NCBI GenBank assembly: GCA_018052945.1
Contig: JAGPMH010000012.1
Coordinates: 1 to 43,393, forward strand
Source of the DNA: Negativicutes bacterium
GTDB lineage: Bacteria > Bacillota > Negativicutes > JAGPMH01
Direction of reading: 5' to 3'
Length of the DNA stretch: 43,393 bases
The notes under the pieces: generated by a model
The model's database searches: none
Seen by the model: only the letters and a program-made list of their open reading frames with translations
What the model was told of the DNA's origin: nothing
Shown here: piece by piece, positions 1 through 7,375 of the stretch
Layout: every line of letters starts with the position of its first letter
How positions within the stretch are numbered: position 1 is the stretch's first letter
Translations under genes and position numbers: made by a program

Positions 1-1
1 C

Positions 2-421
2 GCTTTAGCAGCGTTACTCCATGATATTGGAATGGTCTTATTACCACAAGATATTTTGCAAAGTAAAGAAAAACTTAGTATGGTAGATCGAAAATTGGTT
101 AATCAGCATCCAGCCTTAGCGGTAAGAATTTTAAAAAATGCCGGGTTGCCGGAAATAATTAGTGAGTCAATTTTACAACATCATGAAAAAATTGATGGAA
201 CAGGCTATCCATTAGGCTTAACTGGTGATAAAATACTTATTGAGGCAAAAATAATAAAAATAGCATCGAGTTTTGATAGCCATACTTCGGAAAAGCCTTA
301 TCGTAAGGCTCAATCAGTGTATGAAGTCATTCAAATGATGTGGGATAAAGCAGGCAAAGAATTTGACAAAGAGACTTTGGCGGCTTTTATGACGTTAATT
401 AGTAAAGATATTTTTGATTAA
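2..421 (+). CDS. HD-GYP domain protein, C-terminal part (start outside window)
   Basis: This is the C-terminal 139 residues of an HD-GYP protein; the reading frame is open from base 2 and the start lies upstream. The HD pair sits in an LHDIG motif at the very edge of the window, followed by the HHEKIDGTGYP signature about 50 residues later, which holds the metal-ligand histidines and the GYP loop. HD-GYP domains are known as cyclic-di-GMP phosphodiesterases, usually joined to sensory or receiver domains. Those N-terminal domains cannot be seen here, so the input signal is unknown. The tail after GYP is of normal length and ends cleanly. It lies 23 bp ahead of dapA, but I see no functional link. 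Confidence 0.88.
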   Translation, partial: ALAALLHDIGMVLLPQDILQSKEKLSMVDRKLVNQHPALAVRILKNAGLPEIISESILQHHEKIDGTGYPLGLTGDKILIEAKIIKIASSFDSHTSEKPYRKAQSVYEVIQMMWDKAGKEFDKETLAAFMTLISKDIFD

Positions 422-444
422 AATAATGTAAAAGGTGTGAATTT

Positions 445-1323
445 ATGAAAAGTCCATTATTTATTGGTTCAGCAGTAGCCATTATTACTCCGTTTAACGA
501 CAATGGAGTTGACTATGACACATTAGGAGATTTGATTGAATTTCAAATTAAAAATTCAACCGATGCCATTGTTATTTGTGGTACAACCGGTGAAGCTTCG
601 ACGATGCCGGATGAAGAACATATTGCGGTGGTTAAGTTTACTGTTGATAAGGTAAATAAAAGAGTGCCAGTTATTGCCGGTTCGGGGAGCAATGATACCA
701 GACATGCCATTAAATTAGCACAAGAACTGGAAAAAGCAGGCGCAGATGCGTTGTTAGCAGTAACACCATATTATAATAAAGCAACGCAAAAAGGCTTGTA
801 TCAGCATTTTGTAATGACGGCAGAAAGTGTAAAGATCCCGATTATTTTGTATAATGTTCCGGGACGAACTAATTTAAACATTAATCCTGAAACAATGCAG
901 GAACTGGCAAAAATTAATAATATTATCGGTGTTAAAGAGTGTAATTTTGAGCAAATCGGTGAAATTATTAATCTTTGCGGTCCAGATTTTGCTATTTATT
1001 CAGGTGAGGATAGTATGGTGTTACCATATCTTTCGATGGGAGCAAAAGGCGTGATTTCCGTTATGGCCAATGTAATTCCTCAAGATACGCATGATATGGT
1101 TATGAAGTTTTTAGCCGGTGATGTTAATATCGCGATGGCGACACAATTAAAAGTGTTAAATTTGGTTAAAATGTTATTTTGTGAAGTTAACCCAATTCCT
1201 GTTAAAGCGGCAGTGGGGTTAATGGGCTATAAGGTGGGCGATTGCCGAATGCCATTAACAAATTTAGAAGGTGAAAAACTGACTAAACTTGAGGCAGAAA
1301 TGAAAAATTACGGCATTATTTAA
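445..1323 (+). CDS. dapA: 4-hydroxy-tetrahydrodipicolinate synthase
   Basis: This enzyme condenses pyruvate with aspartate semialdehyde, the first committed step to lysine and diaminopimelate for the cell wall. The 292-residue length is normal for a DapA TIM barrel. Visible motifs are GTTGEAS (Thr47-Thr48 of the active-site triad region), LYNVPGRT with Tyr136, and GVKE with Lys164, the expected Schiff-base lysine. An AAAGGTG ribosome-binding site precedes the ATG. It is the only lysine-pathway gene in the window, so it is not in a dap operon. Members of the NAL/DHDPS superfamily can use other aldehydes, but the complete catalytic set and close match favour DapA. I see no lysine riboswitch or T-box in the 23 bp before it. 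Confidence 0.93.
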   Translation: MKSPLFIGSAVAIITPFNDNGVDYDTLGDLIEFQIKNSTDAIVICGTTGEASTMPDEEHIAVVKFTVDKVNKRVPVIAGSGSNDTRHAIKLAQELEKAGADALLAVTPYYNKATQKGLYQHFVMTAESVKIPIILYNVPGRTNLNINPETMQELAKINNIIGVKECNFEQIGEIINLCGPDFAIYSGEDSMVLPYLSMGAKGVISVMANVIPQDTHDMVMKFLAGDVNIAMATQLKVLNLVKMLFCEVNPIPVKAAVGLMGYKVGDCRMPLTNLEGEKLTKLEAEMKNYGII

Positions 1324-1358
1324 TAATAGATAAATCTAAGCAGAGAGTGGGTAGCAAG

Positions 1359-2312
1359 ATGGTATTATCATTTAAAAAGCTATCTTTGTTAATATTAGTA
1401 TTGTTATTGGCTGTAGGTGTAGTTGGTTGTGGCAAAAGTGAAGATAAACGAAACTTTAGTATTGCGACTGGTGGGACAGCGGGGACTTATTATCCGCTGG
1501 GGGTGGCAATTGCAGAGATTTTAAATAAGGCTATGCCTAATGTCCAAGCTACGGCGCAAAGCACTGGTGCGACTATTGCTAATATTAATATGCTTAAAGA
1601 AGGTAGCGTTGATATTGCTTTTGTGCAGAATGATATTGTTTATTATGCTGCTAACGGCTTAGAGATGTTTGAAGGTAAAAAAGTAAATAATTTAAGAGGT
1701 TTAATGACTTTATATCCGGAAGCTATTCAGATAATTACATTGCAAAATAAGGATATAACGAAAATTGAAGACTTTAAAGGTAAAAGAATTGCAGTTGGGC
1801 CTGATGGTAGTGGTACGGAAGCTAATACCAGACAGATTTTACAAGAATATGGTTTGACTTATCAGGATATTTCACCACTTTATTTACCGTTTGCACAAGC
1901 TGTTAGTGCATTGTTAGAGGATAAAGTGGATGTTATTTTTGTGACGGCTGGAGTACCGACGGTTGCGATAGAAACGTTGGCACAAAAAAATAAACTTAGA
2001 ATGATTGGAATTTCTGAAGATAAGATTCAATCGTTAATGTTTAAATACCCTTTTTACAGTAAGATTAGTATTAATCAAGCTACTTATGATGGGGTAACGC
2101 AGAATATCAATAGTATCGCTGTTAGAGCGATGCTGGTGGCTAATAATAAAATTAATGCTCAAGATGGTTATGACATCACTAAAGCTATTTTAAATAATGC
2201 TAAAAAAATATCAGAAGCGCATATGGTCGGCAAACTTATTGTGAAAGAAACAGCGACAGAAGGTATGCCAATTGAAATGAACGAAGGGGCAATTAAATTT
2301 TTGAAAGAATAA
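1359..2312 (+). CDS. TAXI-family TRAP transporter solute-binding lipoprotein
   Basis: This is an extracytoplasmic substrate-binding protein of the TAXI family (TRAP-associated extracytoplasmic immunogenic), which feeds a solute, often glutamate or another carboxylate, to a TRAP permease. Residues 1-24 form a lipoprotein signal with two lysines, a leucine/valine-rich core and a VVGC lipobox. The mature start ATGGTAGTYYPLG and the later GSVDIAFVQND and GPDGSGTEANTRQIL segments are family hallmarks. I chose ATG 1359; a GTG at 1347 would add four residues before the same signal. A DUF1850 gene follows 31 bp downstream, a normal TAXI partner. The TRAP membrane subunit that should complete the transporter is absent from this neighbourhood. 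Confidence 0.88.
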   Translation: MVLSFKKLSLLILVLLLAVGVVGCGKSEDKRNFSIATGGTAGTYYPLGVAIAEILNKAMPNVQATAQSTGATIANINMLKEGSVDIAFVQNDIVYYAANGLEMFEGKKVNNLRGLMTLYPEAIQIITLQNKDITKIEDFKGKRIAVGPDGSGTEANTRQILQEYGLTYQDISPLYLPFAQAVSALLEDKVDVIFVTAGVPTVAIETLAQKNKLRMIGISEDKIQSLMFKYPFYSKISINQATYDGVTQNINSIAVRAMLVANNKINAQDGYDITKAILNNAKKISEAHMVGKLIVKETATEGMPIEMNEGAIKFLKE

Positions 2313-2343
2313 TTTCTGATAAGGAGGGGTCGGGTATCAAGTT

Positions 2344-2868
2344 TTGATATCTGACTTTTTGTATATGGCCGAAAAATTTAAAATGGTAGGTATGATTGTG
2401 GTAATGGTAACGCTGTATTATGTCGTTACCTTGGCACTAAGACCTTGTATTGTTGTAGAAAATGATGCTAATATTTTATACTGTTTTAAACTTAACGCCG
2501 ATGAAGAAATTGCCCTACAATATGTGCACTCAGTTGAAAAAACAGTTGTGATTGAAAAGATAGGGCTAGTTAATAATGAGTTATGCATTAAAGAAATGCT
2601 GTATCAATCTTTTGGAGCGGGGTTGCCGTTTTTAGTGCAACAAGGACAGTTTAGAATTGAAAATGATTGGTTTATTATTAATGATATTAATGAAAAAATT
2701 ACTGCTATAAGCTTAAGGGTTAGCAAAAATTCCAAATTAACAATCAATTATCAAGGGCAAGCTTATAATTTATATGAACTGATTCCTGATAATAGTGTTG
2801 TTAATATTAAGAGTGCAAGATACTATGATATTTTCATAGCTGATAAAATTTATAGAGGTATAAGATGA
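2344..2868 (+). CDS. DUF1850 domain protein, TAXI-TRAP accessory
   Basis: This is a 174-residue protein with one N-terminal membrane segment (about residues 14-32) and an outward domain. The YVHSVEKT and SFGAGLPF motifs match DUF1850, a family usually encoded between a TAXI binding protein and a TRAP 4TM/12TM fused permease. Its molecular role is not known. The start is uncertain: TTG 2344 lies 16 nt after an AAGGAGGG site, and ATG 2365 is an in-frame alternative that would shorten the leader. The stop overlaps the ATG of the tRNA nucleotidyltransferase by 4 nt (ATGA), so the two are translationally coupled, in the place where the permease gene would be expected. Confidence 0.75.
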   Translation: MISDFLYMAEKFKMVGMIVVMVTLYYVVTLALRPCIVVENDANILYCFKLNADEEIALQYVHSVEKTVVIEKIGLVNNELCIKEMLYQSFGAGLPFLVQQGQFRIENDWFIINDINEKITAISLRVSKNSKLTINYQGQAYNLYELIPDNSVVNIKSARYYDIFIADKIYRGIR

Positions 2869-4094
2869 CTGAGTTTGATTTTTGGAAAAAAATTAGCTTG
2901 TTAGGTGGCGAATTATATATTGTTGGTGGTTGGGTTCGGGATTTTGTCAGAAAAGTTAAGCCTAAAGACAAAGATTATGTTGTTGTTGGTTTAACGGAAG
3001 CTGAGTTTACAGAAAGTTTTCCGGAAGTACTAAAAGTTGGCAAGAAATTTCCTGTTTTTTTATTGTATGTCGATAATAAACAATGTGAAGTAGCCTTTGC
3101 TAGAACGGAAAAGAAAAATGGGCAAGGGTATCGGGGCTTTGTTGCTGAAGTCAATAATGTCAGTTTACTGCAAGATTTAGCGCGACGCGATACAACGATG
3201 AATAGTATTGCCTATGATCTTAAAACAAAGGCGTTGATCGATCCGTATAATGGGCAAGCTGATATTAAGGCTAAGGTAATTAGGGCGGTTTCAGTTAGAT
3301 TTTGTGAAGATCCGATTAGGGCGTTACGAGCAGCACGGCAAGCGGCAGAATTTGACTTTACAATAACAGATGATACTTTGGAATTAATGAAACAATGTAA
3401 GCAGGAATTGTTATTGGAGCCTGGTGAACGTTTTGTAGCAGAATTAAATAAGGCATTAAAGGCTCAAAGACCGTCAAAGTTTTTTTATGCATTAGAGCAA
3501 GCAGAATTGCTAGATGTTTGTTTTAGTGAAATTGCCAACCTGACTAATATAAAGCACTTTAAGGGCAATTCCTTTACAATTTTATTAGAAAAATTAGATG
3601 AGATTGCGAAGCTTAATAATAATATTGAGATTAGATTTGCAGTGATTATTAATGAATTAGCACAAACAGAGGGGAGTTTTGATTGTGCTAAAGGGTTGTT
3701 AGTTTTAAAAAGATTTAATCAACAATTGCGATTACCTAAACGATGGTTGGACATCGTTGAATTTTTGTTACTTACTAAAGAAAAGATAAAAATGCTAAAC
3801 TCGATAACTGATAGTGACGAGATTGTTGATATTTTGTTAAGTCTAGAAAAAAGCTTTGTCTCAGTCCAAGACCTATCTGATTTTTTAGTAGTTAATAATG
3901 TTACTGTGCCTAATTTCATTGAAAATTATAAGTTTATTATTGAAAAATTATTGGATGTTAAAGGGAGTATGGCTCCGGTGGATTTACCTAAACCGGAAAT
4001 AGCAAAGTGGTTAAGAAAAGAACAAATTGGTAAATATGAAGAGATTGTCCTCAAAGAGAATACAAAAGTTCAACTTAGAGAAACAGAAAAATAA
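2865..4094 (+). CDS. CCA-type tRNA nucleotidyltransferase / poly(A) polymerase family protein
   Basis: This is a 409-residue class II nucleotidyltransferase that probably adds or repairs the 3' CCA end of tRNA. The head domain shows GGWVRD near residue 22, then KDKDYVVVG with the metal-binding Asp pair, a FARTEKK strand, and RRDTTMNSIAYD near residue 109, which is motif B. The FCEDPIRALRAARQAAEF segment is the conserved neck helix region. The C-terminal half is poorly conserved and lacks an obvious HD domain. The gene overlaps the DUF1850 gene by 4 nt. CCA-adding, A-adding and CC-adding enzymes cannot be told apart by eye, so I give no gene symbol. The transcript ends near the T-box leader, without a clear terminator. 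Confidence 0.85.
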   Translation: MTEFDFWKKISLLGGELYIVGGWVRDFVRKVKPKDKDYVVVGLTEAEFTESFPEVLKVGKKFPVFLLYVDNKQCEVAFARTEKKNGQGYRGFVAEVNNVSLLQDLARRDTTMNSIAYDLKTKALIDPYNGQADIKAKVIRAVSVRFCEDPIRALRAARQAAEFDFTITDDTLELMKQCKQELLLEPGERFVAELNKALKAQRPSKFFYALEQAELLDVCFSEIANLTNIKHFKGNSFTILLEKLDEIAKLNNNIEIRFAVIINELAQTEGSFDCAKGLLVLKRFNQQLRLPKRWLDIVEFLLLTKEKIKMLNSITDSDEIVDILLSLEKSFVSVQDLSDFLVVNNVTVPNFIENYKFIIEKLLDVKGSMAPVDLPKPEIAKWLRKEQIGKYEEIVLKENTKVQLRETEK

Positions 4095-4098
4095 ATAC

Positions 4099-4127
4099 TT
4101 GACACTTTAAACTAAATCCTTTAGAAT
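4099..4127 (+). promoter_or_regulatory. Sigma-A promoter for the leuA T-box transcript
   Basis: TTGACA at 4099-4104 and TAGAAT at 4122-4127 are separated by 17 bp. The site begins 5 bp after the stop of the nucleotidyltransferase gene and about 40 bp before the recognisable T-box leader, so transcription would start near 4134. Confidence 0.75.
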
Positions 4128-4133
4128 AACGTT

Positions 4134-4390
4134 AAATATAAAAAAAGCAATGAATAGGAATAGTAGAAGTTTTATAAATTTTCAGAGAGCCGAAGGTTGG
4201 TGCGATTCGGTAATTGTGGACTTTGAACTCACCTAAGAGCTGTAGCCTGATATGTAGGGTGTGCCGGACTTCCACCGTTAACGGGATAGATGATGTTAGT
4301 CATCGAAAAAGTGGACTTATTTGATAAGTCAATTAGAGTGGTACCACGAGTTTACCCCGTCTCTATTATTAGAGGCGGGTTTTTGTTTTT
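4134..4390 (+). promoter_or_regulatory. T-box leader, leucine specifier
   Basis: This is a tRNA-sensing leader that controls leuA by transcription antitermination. Stem I starts with the AGAGAGCC...GGTTGGTGCGA pattern at about 4184-4205 that is typical of T-boxes. The specifier loop reads GAA-CTC-A at 4225-4231, giving the leucine codon CTC at 4228-4230. The conserved T-box sequence AGAGTGGTACCACGAG lies at 4335-4350 and is followed by the terminator hairpin. Uncharged tRNA-Leu would pair with the specifier and with the TGG bulge, favour the antiterminator and turn leuA on. The codon matches the biosynthetic role of the downstream gene. Confidence 0.93.
4356..4390 (+). terminator. T-box intrinsic terminator
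   Basis: CCCGTCTCT (4356-4364) pairs with AGAGGCGGG (4371-4379) with one G-T wobble, followed by a T-rich run to 4390. It is mutually exclusive with the antiterminator formed by the T-box sequence. Confidence 0.9.
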
Positions 4391-4417
4391 TACAGGAGTT
4401 AATAGGGAAAAAGATGG

Positions 4418-4468
4418 GGTTGAGCGATGGTTAAACAATAGTTAAACAATAGTTCGACTATCGTTCCC
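4418..4468 (+). repeat. 11-bp tandem repeat array upstream of leuA
   Basis: Four contiguous 11-bp units follow one another: GGTTGAGCGAT (4418-4428), GGTTAAACAAT (4429-4439), AGTTAAACAAT (4440-4450) and AGTTCGACTAT (4451-4461), then a partial CGTTCCC (4462-4468). The consensus is RGTTNARCRAT. The array sits between the T-box terminator and the leuA ribosome-binding site, inside the leuA 5' UTR. The same unit recurs downstream of leuA in both orientations. Function unknown. Confidence 0.8.
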
Positions 4469-4503
4469 AAAAGTATAGTTATAAAAAAATAGGAGTGATA
4501 ATA

Positions 4504-6048
4504 ATGGATAGAAAAATTTTGATTTTTGATACAACCTTGAGAGATGGTGAGCAAGTACCTGGTGCGAAGCTTAATCTTGATGAGAAAATTAGAATAGCAC
4601 ACCAACTAAAAAAACTTAATGTTGATATTATTGAAGCTGGGTTCCCGATTTCATCACAAGGTGATTTTGAATCAGTAAAACGAATTGCTCAAGAAATAAA
4701 AGATGGTCCAATGATTACCGCGTTGGCTCGCGCTGTTAAAAAAGATATTGATGCAGTATATGAAAGTGTAAAATATGCGGATAGACCACTTATTCACATG
4801 GTTCTTGGCGTATCGGATTCTCATGTTAATCAAAAAATGAGAAAGTCCAAAGATGAAATTTTGCAAATTGGTGTTGATGCTGTTAAATATGCTAAAACTT
4901 TATTACCGGAAGTTCAATATTCTACGGAAGATGCCTCCAGAGCTGATTTTGAATACCTATGGAAAACTATTGAGGCTGTGGTAAAAGCAGGAGCGACAAT
5001 GATTAATGTTCCTGATACAGTGGGTTATGCAGTACCGGAGTTATTTGGTGAATTGATTGCCAAATTAAATTATCGTTTGAAAAACTTGAATGACAAAGTA
5101 ATACTAAGTGTACATTGTCATAATGATACTGGTTTAGCAACTGCCAATAGTTTAGCTGCTGTTAGAAATGGTGCGGACAAGGTGGAGTGTACTATTAACG
5201 GTATTGGTGAACGAGCTGGTAATGCCGCGATGGAAGAAATAGTTATGGGGATTAAACTTCATCCGGAGTACTATAAAGCAAGTACCAATATTGTGACAAC
5301 AGAAATAAAAGCAACTTCGAAGATGGTTAGTGATTTGATGGGCTTGGATATTCAGGTTAATAAAGCTATTACTGGAGGCAATGCCTTTGCACATTCTTCC
5401 GGTATTCATCAAGACGGTTTGTTAAAGGATCGCAACACTTATGAAATTATCAGACCGGAAGATGTTGGGGTAGAGGATATGGAATTAGTATTAACGGCTC
5501 GTTCTGGTCGCCATGCCTTTAAAAGTTCTATTACCAAATTCTTAAAAGCAGAATTAAATGAAGCTGATTTCGAAAAGATTTTTGAAAAATTCTTGGAGCT
5601 TGCGGACCGTAAAAAAGAAATTTATAATTATGACTTGTATCATCTTGCCGAAGCTTTTTATATGGAACAAGGCAAACAAGCTGGTCCGATGCAAGGAAAA
5701 CTTTATGAATTGGTTAATTCTCAAGTTGTCAGCAATGATATTTTCCCTTCGGCCAGTGTGAAAATTAAACAAGGGGAAAAAGTATTTAGTGATAGTGCGG
5801 TTGGTGATGGCCCGATTGATGCGTTGTATACTGCTATTAAAAATATTGTTAATGTTGATATTGAATTGCTAGAATATCGTATTACCAGTACTTCCAAAGG
5901 CAAAGAAGCGTTGGGGCGCGTTAATCTACAGCTTAAACACAATGGTAAGATTTATCCGGCCAAAGCTGTTGACACGGATATTATCAGAGCAAGTGCGATG
6001 GCCTTTTTAAATGGTGTAAATGATATTATTATTGAAAAATTCATATAA
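4504..6048 (+). CDS. leuA: 2-isopropylmalate synthase
   Basis: The enzyme joins acetyl-CoA and 2-oxoisovalerate, the first committed step of leucine synthesis. The catalytic TIM barrel begins with [12 protein letters not shown], and HCHNDTG provides the metal-binding histidines; [10 protein letters not shown] is also conserved. The C-terminal 120 residues form the LeuA regulatory domain that normally binds leucine. At 514 residues the protein has the usual full length. I chose ATG 4504 because AGGAG at 4491-4495 is a well-placed ribosome-binding site and overlaps the alternative GTG at 4495. The leucine T-box upstream argues against citramalate synthase. It stands alone: no other leu or ilv gene is adjacent, which is unusual for a T-box leuA. 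Confidence 0.94.
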   Translation: MDRKILIFDTTLRDGEQVPGAKLNLDEKIRIAHQLKKLNVDIIEAGFPISSQGDFESVKRIAQEIKDGPMITALARAVKKDIDAVYESVKYADRPLIHMVLGVSDSHVNQKMRKSKDEILQIGVDAVKYAKTLLPEVQYSTEDASRADFEYLWKTIEAVVKAGATMINVPDTVGYAVPELFGELIAKLNYRLKNLNDKVILSVHCHNDTGLATANSLAAVRNGADKVECTINGIGERAGNAAMEEIVMGIKLHPEYYKASTNIVTTEIKATSKMVSDLMGLDIQVNKAITGGNAFAHSSGIHQDGLLKDRNTYEIIRPEDVGVEDMELVLTARSGRHAFKSSITKFLKAELNEADFEKIFEKFLELADRKKEIYNYDLYHLAEAFYMEQGKQAGPMQGKLYELVNSQVVSNDIFPSASVKIKQGEKVFSDSAVGDGPIDALYTAIKNIVNVDIELLEYRITSTSKGKEALGRVNLQLKHNGKIYPAKAVDTDIIRASAMAFLNGVNDIIIEKFI

Positions 6049-6099
6049 TATAAACGTAAAGAAACTAAGCTCAGGCTTAGTTTCTTTACGTTTATATTA
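6046..6099 (+). terminator. leuA terminator, perfect 25-bp inverted repeat
   Basis: The arms 6046-6070 and 6075-6099 are perfectly complementary over 25 bp around a TCAG loop, and the left arm starts at the leuA stop codon. The right arm is T-rich but has no clean terminal T run, so it may act in both directions or also protect the mRNA 3' end. Confidence 0.75.
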
Positions 6100-6104
6100 A
6101 CGAT

Positions 6105-6260
6105 AGTGAAACAATGGTAGAATGGTTGGGGAAAAATAGTGGAAATATTGTTTAACGGTGGATGATATCATATTGTTATTTACAATATTCCCCCACCGTT
6201 TAACTATTGTTTAACCATTGTTCCACAACTGTTCTCCAACTGTTCTCCAACCGTTCACCG
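6105..6260. repeat. 11-bp repeat arrays in inverted arrangement
   Basis: Five plus-oriented 11-bp units run from 6105 to 6159 (AGTGAAACAAT, GGTAGAATGGT, TGGGGAAAAAT, AGTGGAAATAT, TGTTTAACGGT). Six minus-oriented units run from 6195 to 6260; on the minus strand they read CGGTGAACGGT, TGGAGAACAGT twice, TGTGGAACAAT, GGTTAAACAAT and AGTTAAACGGT. The two sets face each other across a spacer holding ATATTGT/ACAATAT. Segments 6130-6161 and 6193-6224 are complementary at 24 of 32 positions in repeat register, so a large hairpin or cruciform is possible. No gene is seen between leuA and 6355. Confidence 0.8.
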
Positions 6261-6265
6261 GATGC

Positions 6266-6294
6266 TTGTTTAGCATTGCTAACAGTGTTACAAT
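6266..6294 (+). promoter_or_regulatory. Candidate promoter upstream of the sigma-54 activator remnant
   Basis: TTGTTT (6266-6271) and TACAAT (6289-6294) are spaced by 17 bp. The -10 element overlaps a further 11-mer-like sequence AGTGTTACAAT (6284-6294). Start of the downstream gene is at 6355. Confidence 0.45.
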
Positions 6295-6354
6295 AAAAGA
6301 CAGCAAAAGATAATGGTAGGACAGGGAAGTTTTAGGGTATTGGAGGGTAGAGAT

Positions 6355-7104
6355 TTGTATGAGAAATATATAGTTGTAAAGCAATATAAATTTGATCCGT
6401 TTATGGCGATTGATATTGCTGAGCAGGCTGTCAAACTCCAAGAAAAGTATAATGTGAAGCTTAATTTTCATAATGATAAAGCCGGGATAATTCCGGCTAC
6501 TGATTTTCTATTATTAATGGATCTTCCGGTAGATAGTTCCAACAAAATTACTGTGAACGGCAATTCAATACAGGGTAAAAATGCGTTGTTGGAATTTGAA
6601 GATTACTTAAATAACTATCAAAAAGAAGAAAAAAATATTTGCTCCGCCGAAAACATTGTCGATTTATTGCATAGTGCGAAAAATATCATCGAAAAAGATG
6701 TTTTAGCCAATCAAAATAGAGTTAATCATATGAATGGTTGGAGTTCGATTCGCTTTAAAAGTGAAACCTCAAAAAGCAAGCAACTACGTGAATTAGGTAG
6801 TAATGCTAATTTTGCTGATTTTATTGGCTGTAGTCCGGTTATCAATGAAATTTTGACGCTAGCAGGCAAGGCGGCGAAGGTTCATTCCACGGTATTATTG
6901 ATTGGGGCCAGCGGAACCGGAAAAGAAGTTATTGCAGAGGGCATTCATAAAGCCAGCTTGCGTAATAACGCTCCGCTAATCAAAATAAATTGTTCGGCAA
7001 TTCCTGAAAATTTATTAGAAAGCGAACTGTTTGGGCATGAAAAAGGTGCGTTTACCGGTGCTATTAAGCGTAAACTTGGTAAAACCGGTTTATATTATGG
7101 TTAA
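6355..7104 (+). pseudogene. Truncated HPr-like / sigma-54-dependent activator
   Basis: This is the front half of a sigma-54 enhancer-binding regulator. Residues about 1-85 resemble an HPr fold (DPFMAIDIAEQAVKLQ and KITVNGNSIQGKNALLEF), but the position of the phosphorylatable His is an Asp or Phe. After a linker the AAA+ domain starts with FIGCSPVINEIL, Walker A GASGTGKE and the sigma-54-contact loop GAFTGA. The protein then stops within about 20 residues, so Walker B, sensor motifs, arginine fingers and the DNA-binding HTH are all missing. I place the start at TTG 6355, seven bases after GGAGGG; an ATG at 6313 lacks such a site. Sequence beyond about 7095 belongs to a glycerol facilitator, so this is a deletion remnant and is probably inactive. 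Confidence 0.85.
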
Positions 7105-7357
7105 AGCTAATATTCCCATGAGTATTTTTCCATGTGTAGTCGGTATTTTGATTTGGACAATTGGTCTTAGTCTAGGTGGAACTACCGGTTATGCCTTAAA
7201 TCCGGCACGTGATCTAGGTCCAAGGATTGCTCATGCAGTACTACCGATTAAATGGAAGGGTGAGTCTGACTGGTCTTATGCGTGGGTGCCGATTGTTGGA
7301 CCATTAATTGGGGGCGGGCTGTCATTTTTAATTGCTAAACTTATTGGAATATTATAA
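7098..7357 (+). pseudogene. C-terminal fragment of a glycerol facilitator (MIP/aquaporin family)
   Basis: About 85 residues match the last third of GlpF-type channels: transmembrane segment 5 ([18 protein letters not shown]), the second NPA box in the form [13 protein letters not shown], and the final segment ([20 protein letters not shown]). The first NPA box and four transmembrane segments are absent, so no channel can form. The frame can be opened from ATG 7098, which overlaps the stop of the regulator remnant, but no ribosome-binding site precedes it. The junction with the regulator lies between about 7075 and 7105. Both pieces plausibly came from one glycerol-uptake locus that lost its middle. 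Confidence 0.85.
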
Positions 7358-7375
7358 ATGTGAGGTGGATATATT

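Noticed and set aside
4418-4468. The repeat array as a CRISPR
   Set aside because: The units are 11 bp, contiguous and degenerate, with no unique spacers and no cas genes in the window.
6211-6471. Minus-strand open frame of 86 codons over the second repeat array
   Set aside because: It is made partly of the 11-bp repeat array and runs antisense into the sigma-54 activator remnant; no ribosome-binding site and no protein-like composition.
7031-7097. Open frame in the second frame leading into the glpF remnant from ATG 7031
   Set aside because: The first 22 codons are the regulator's GAFTGA region read in the wrong frame; only the part from about 7098 on resembles GlpF.
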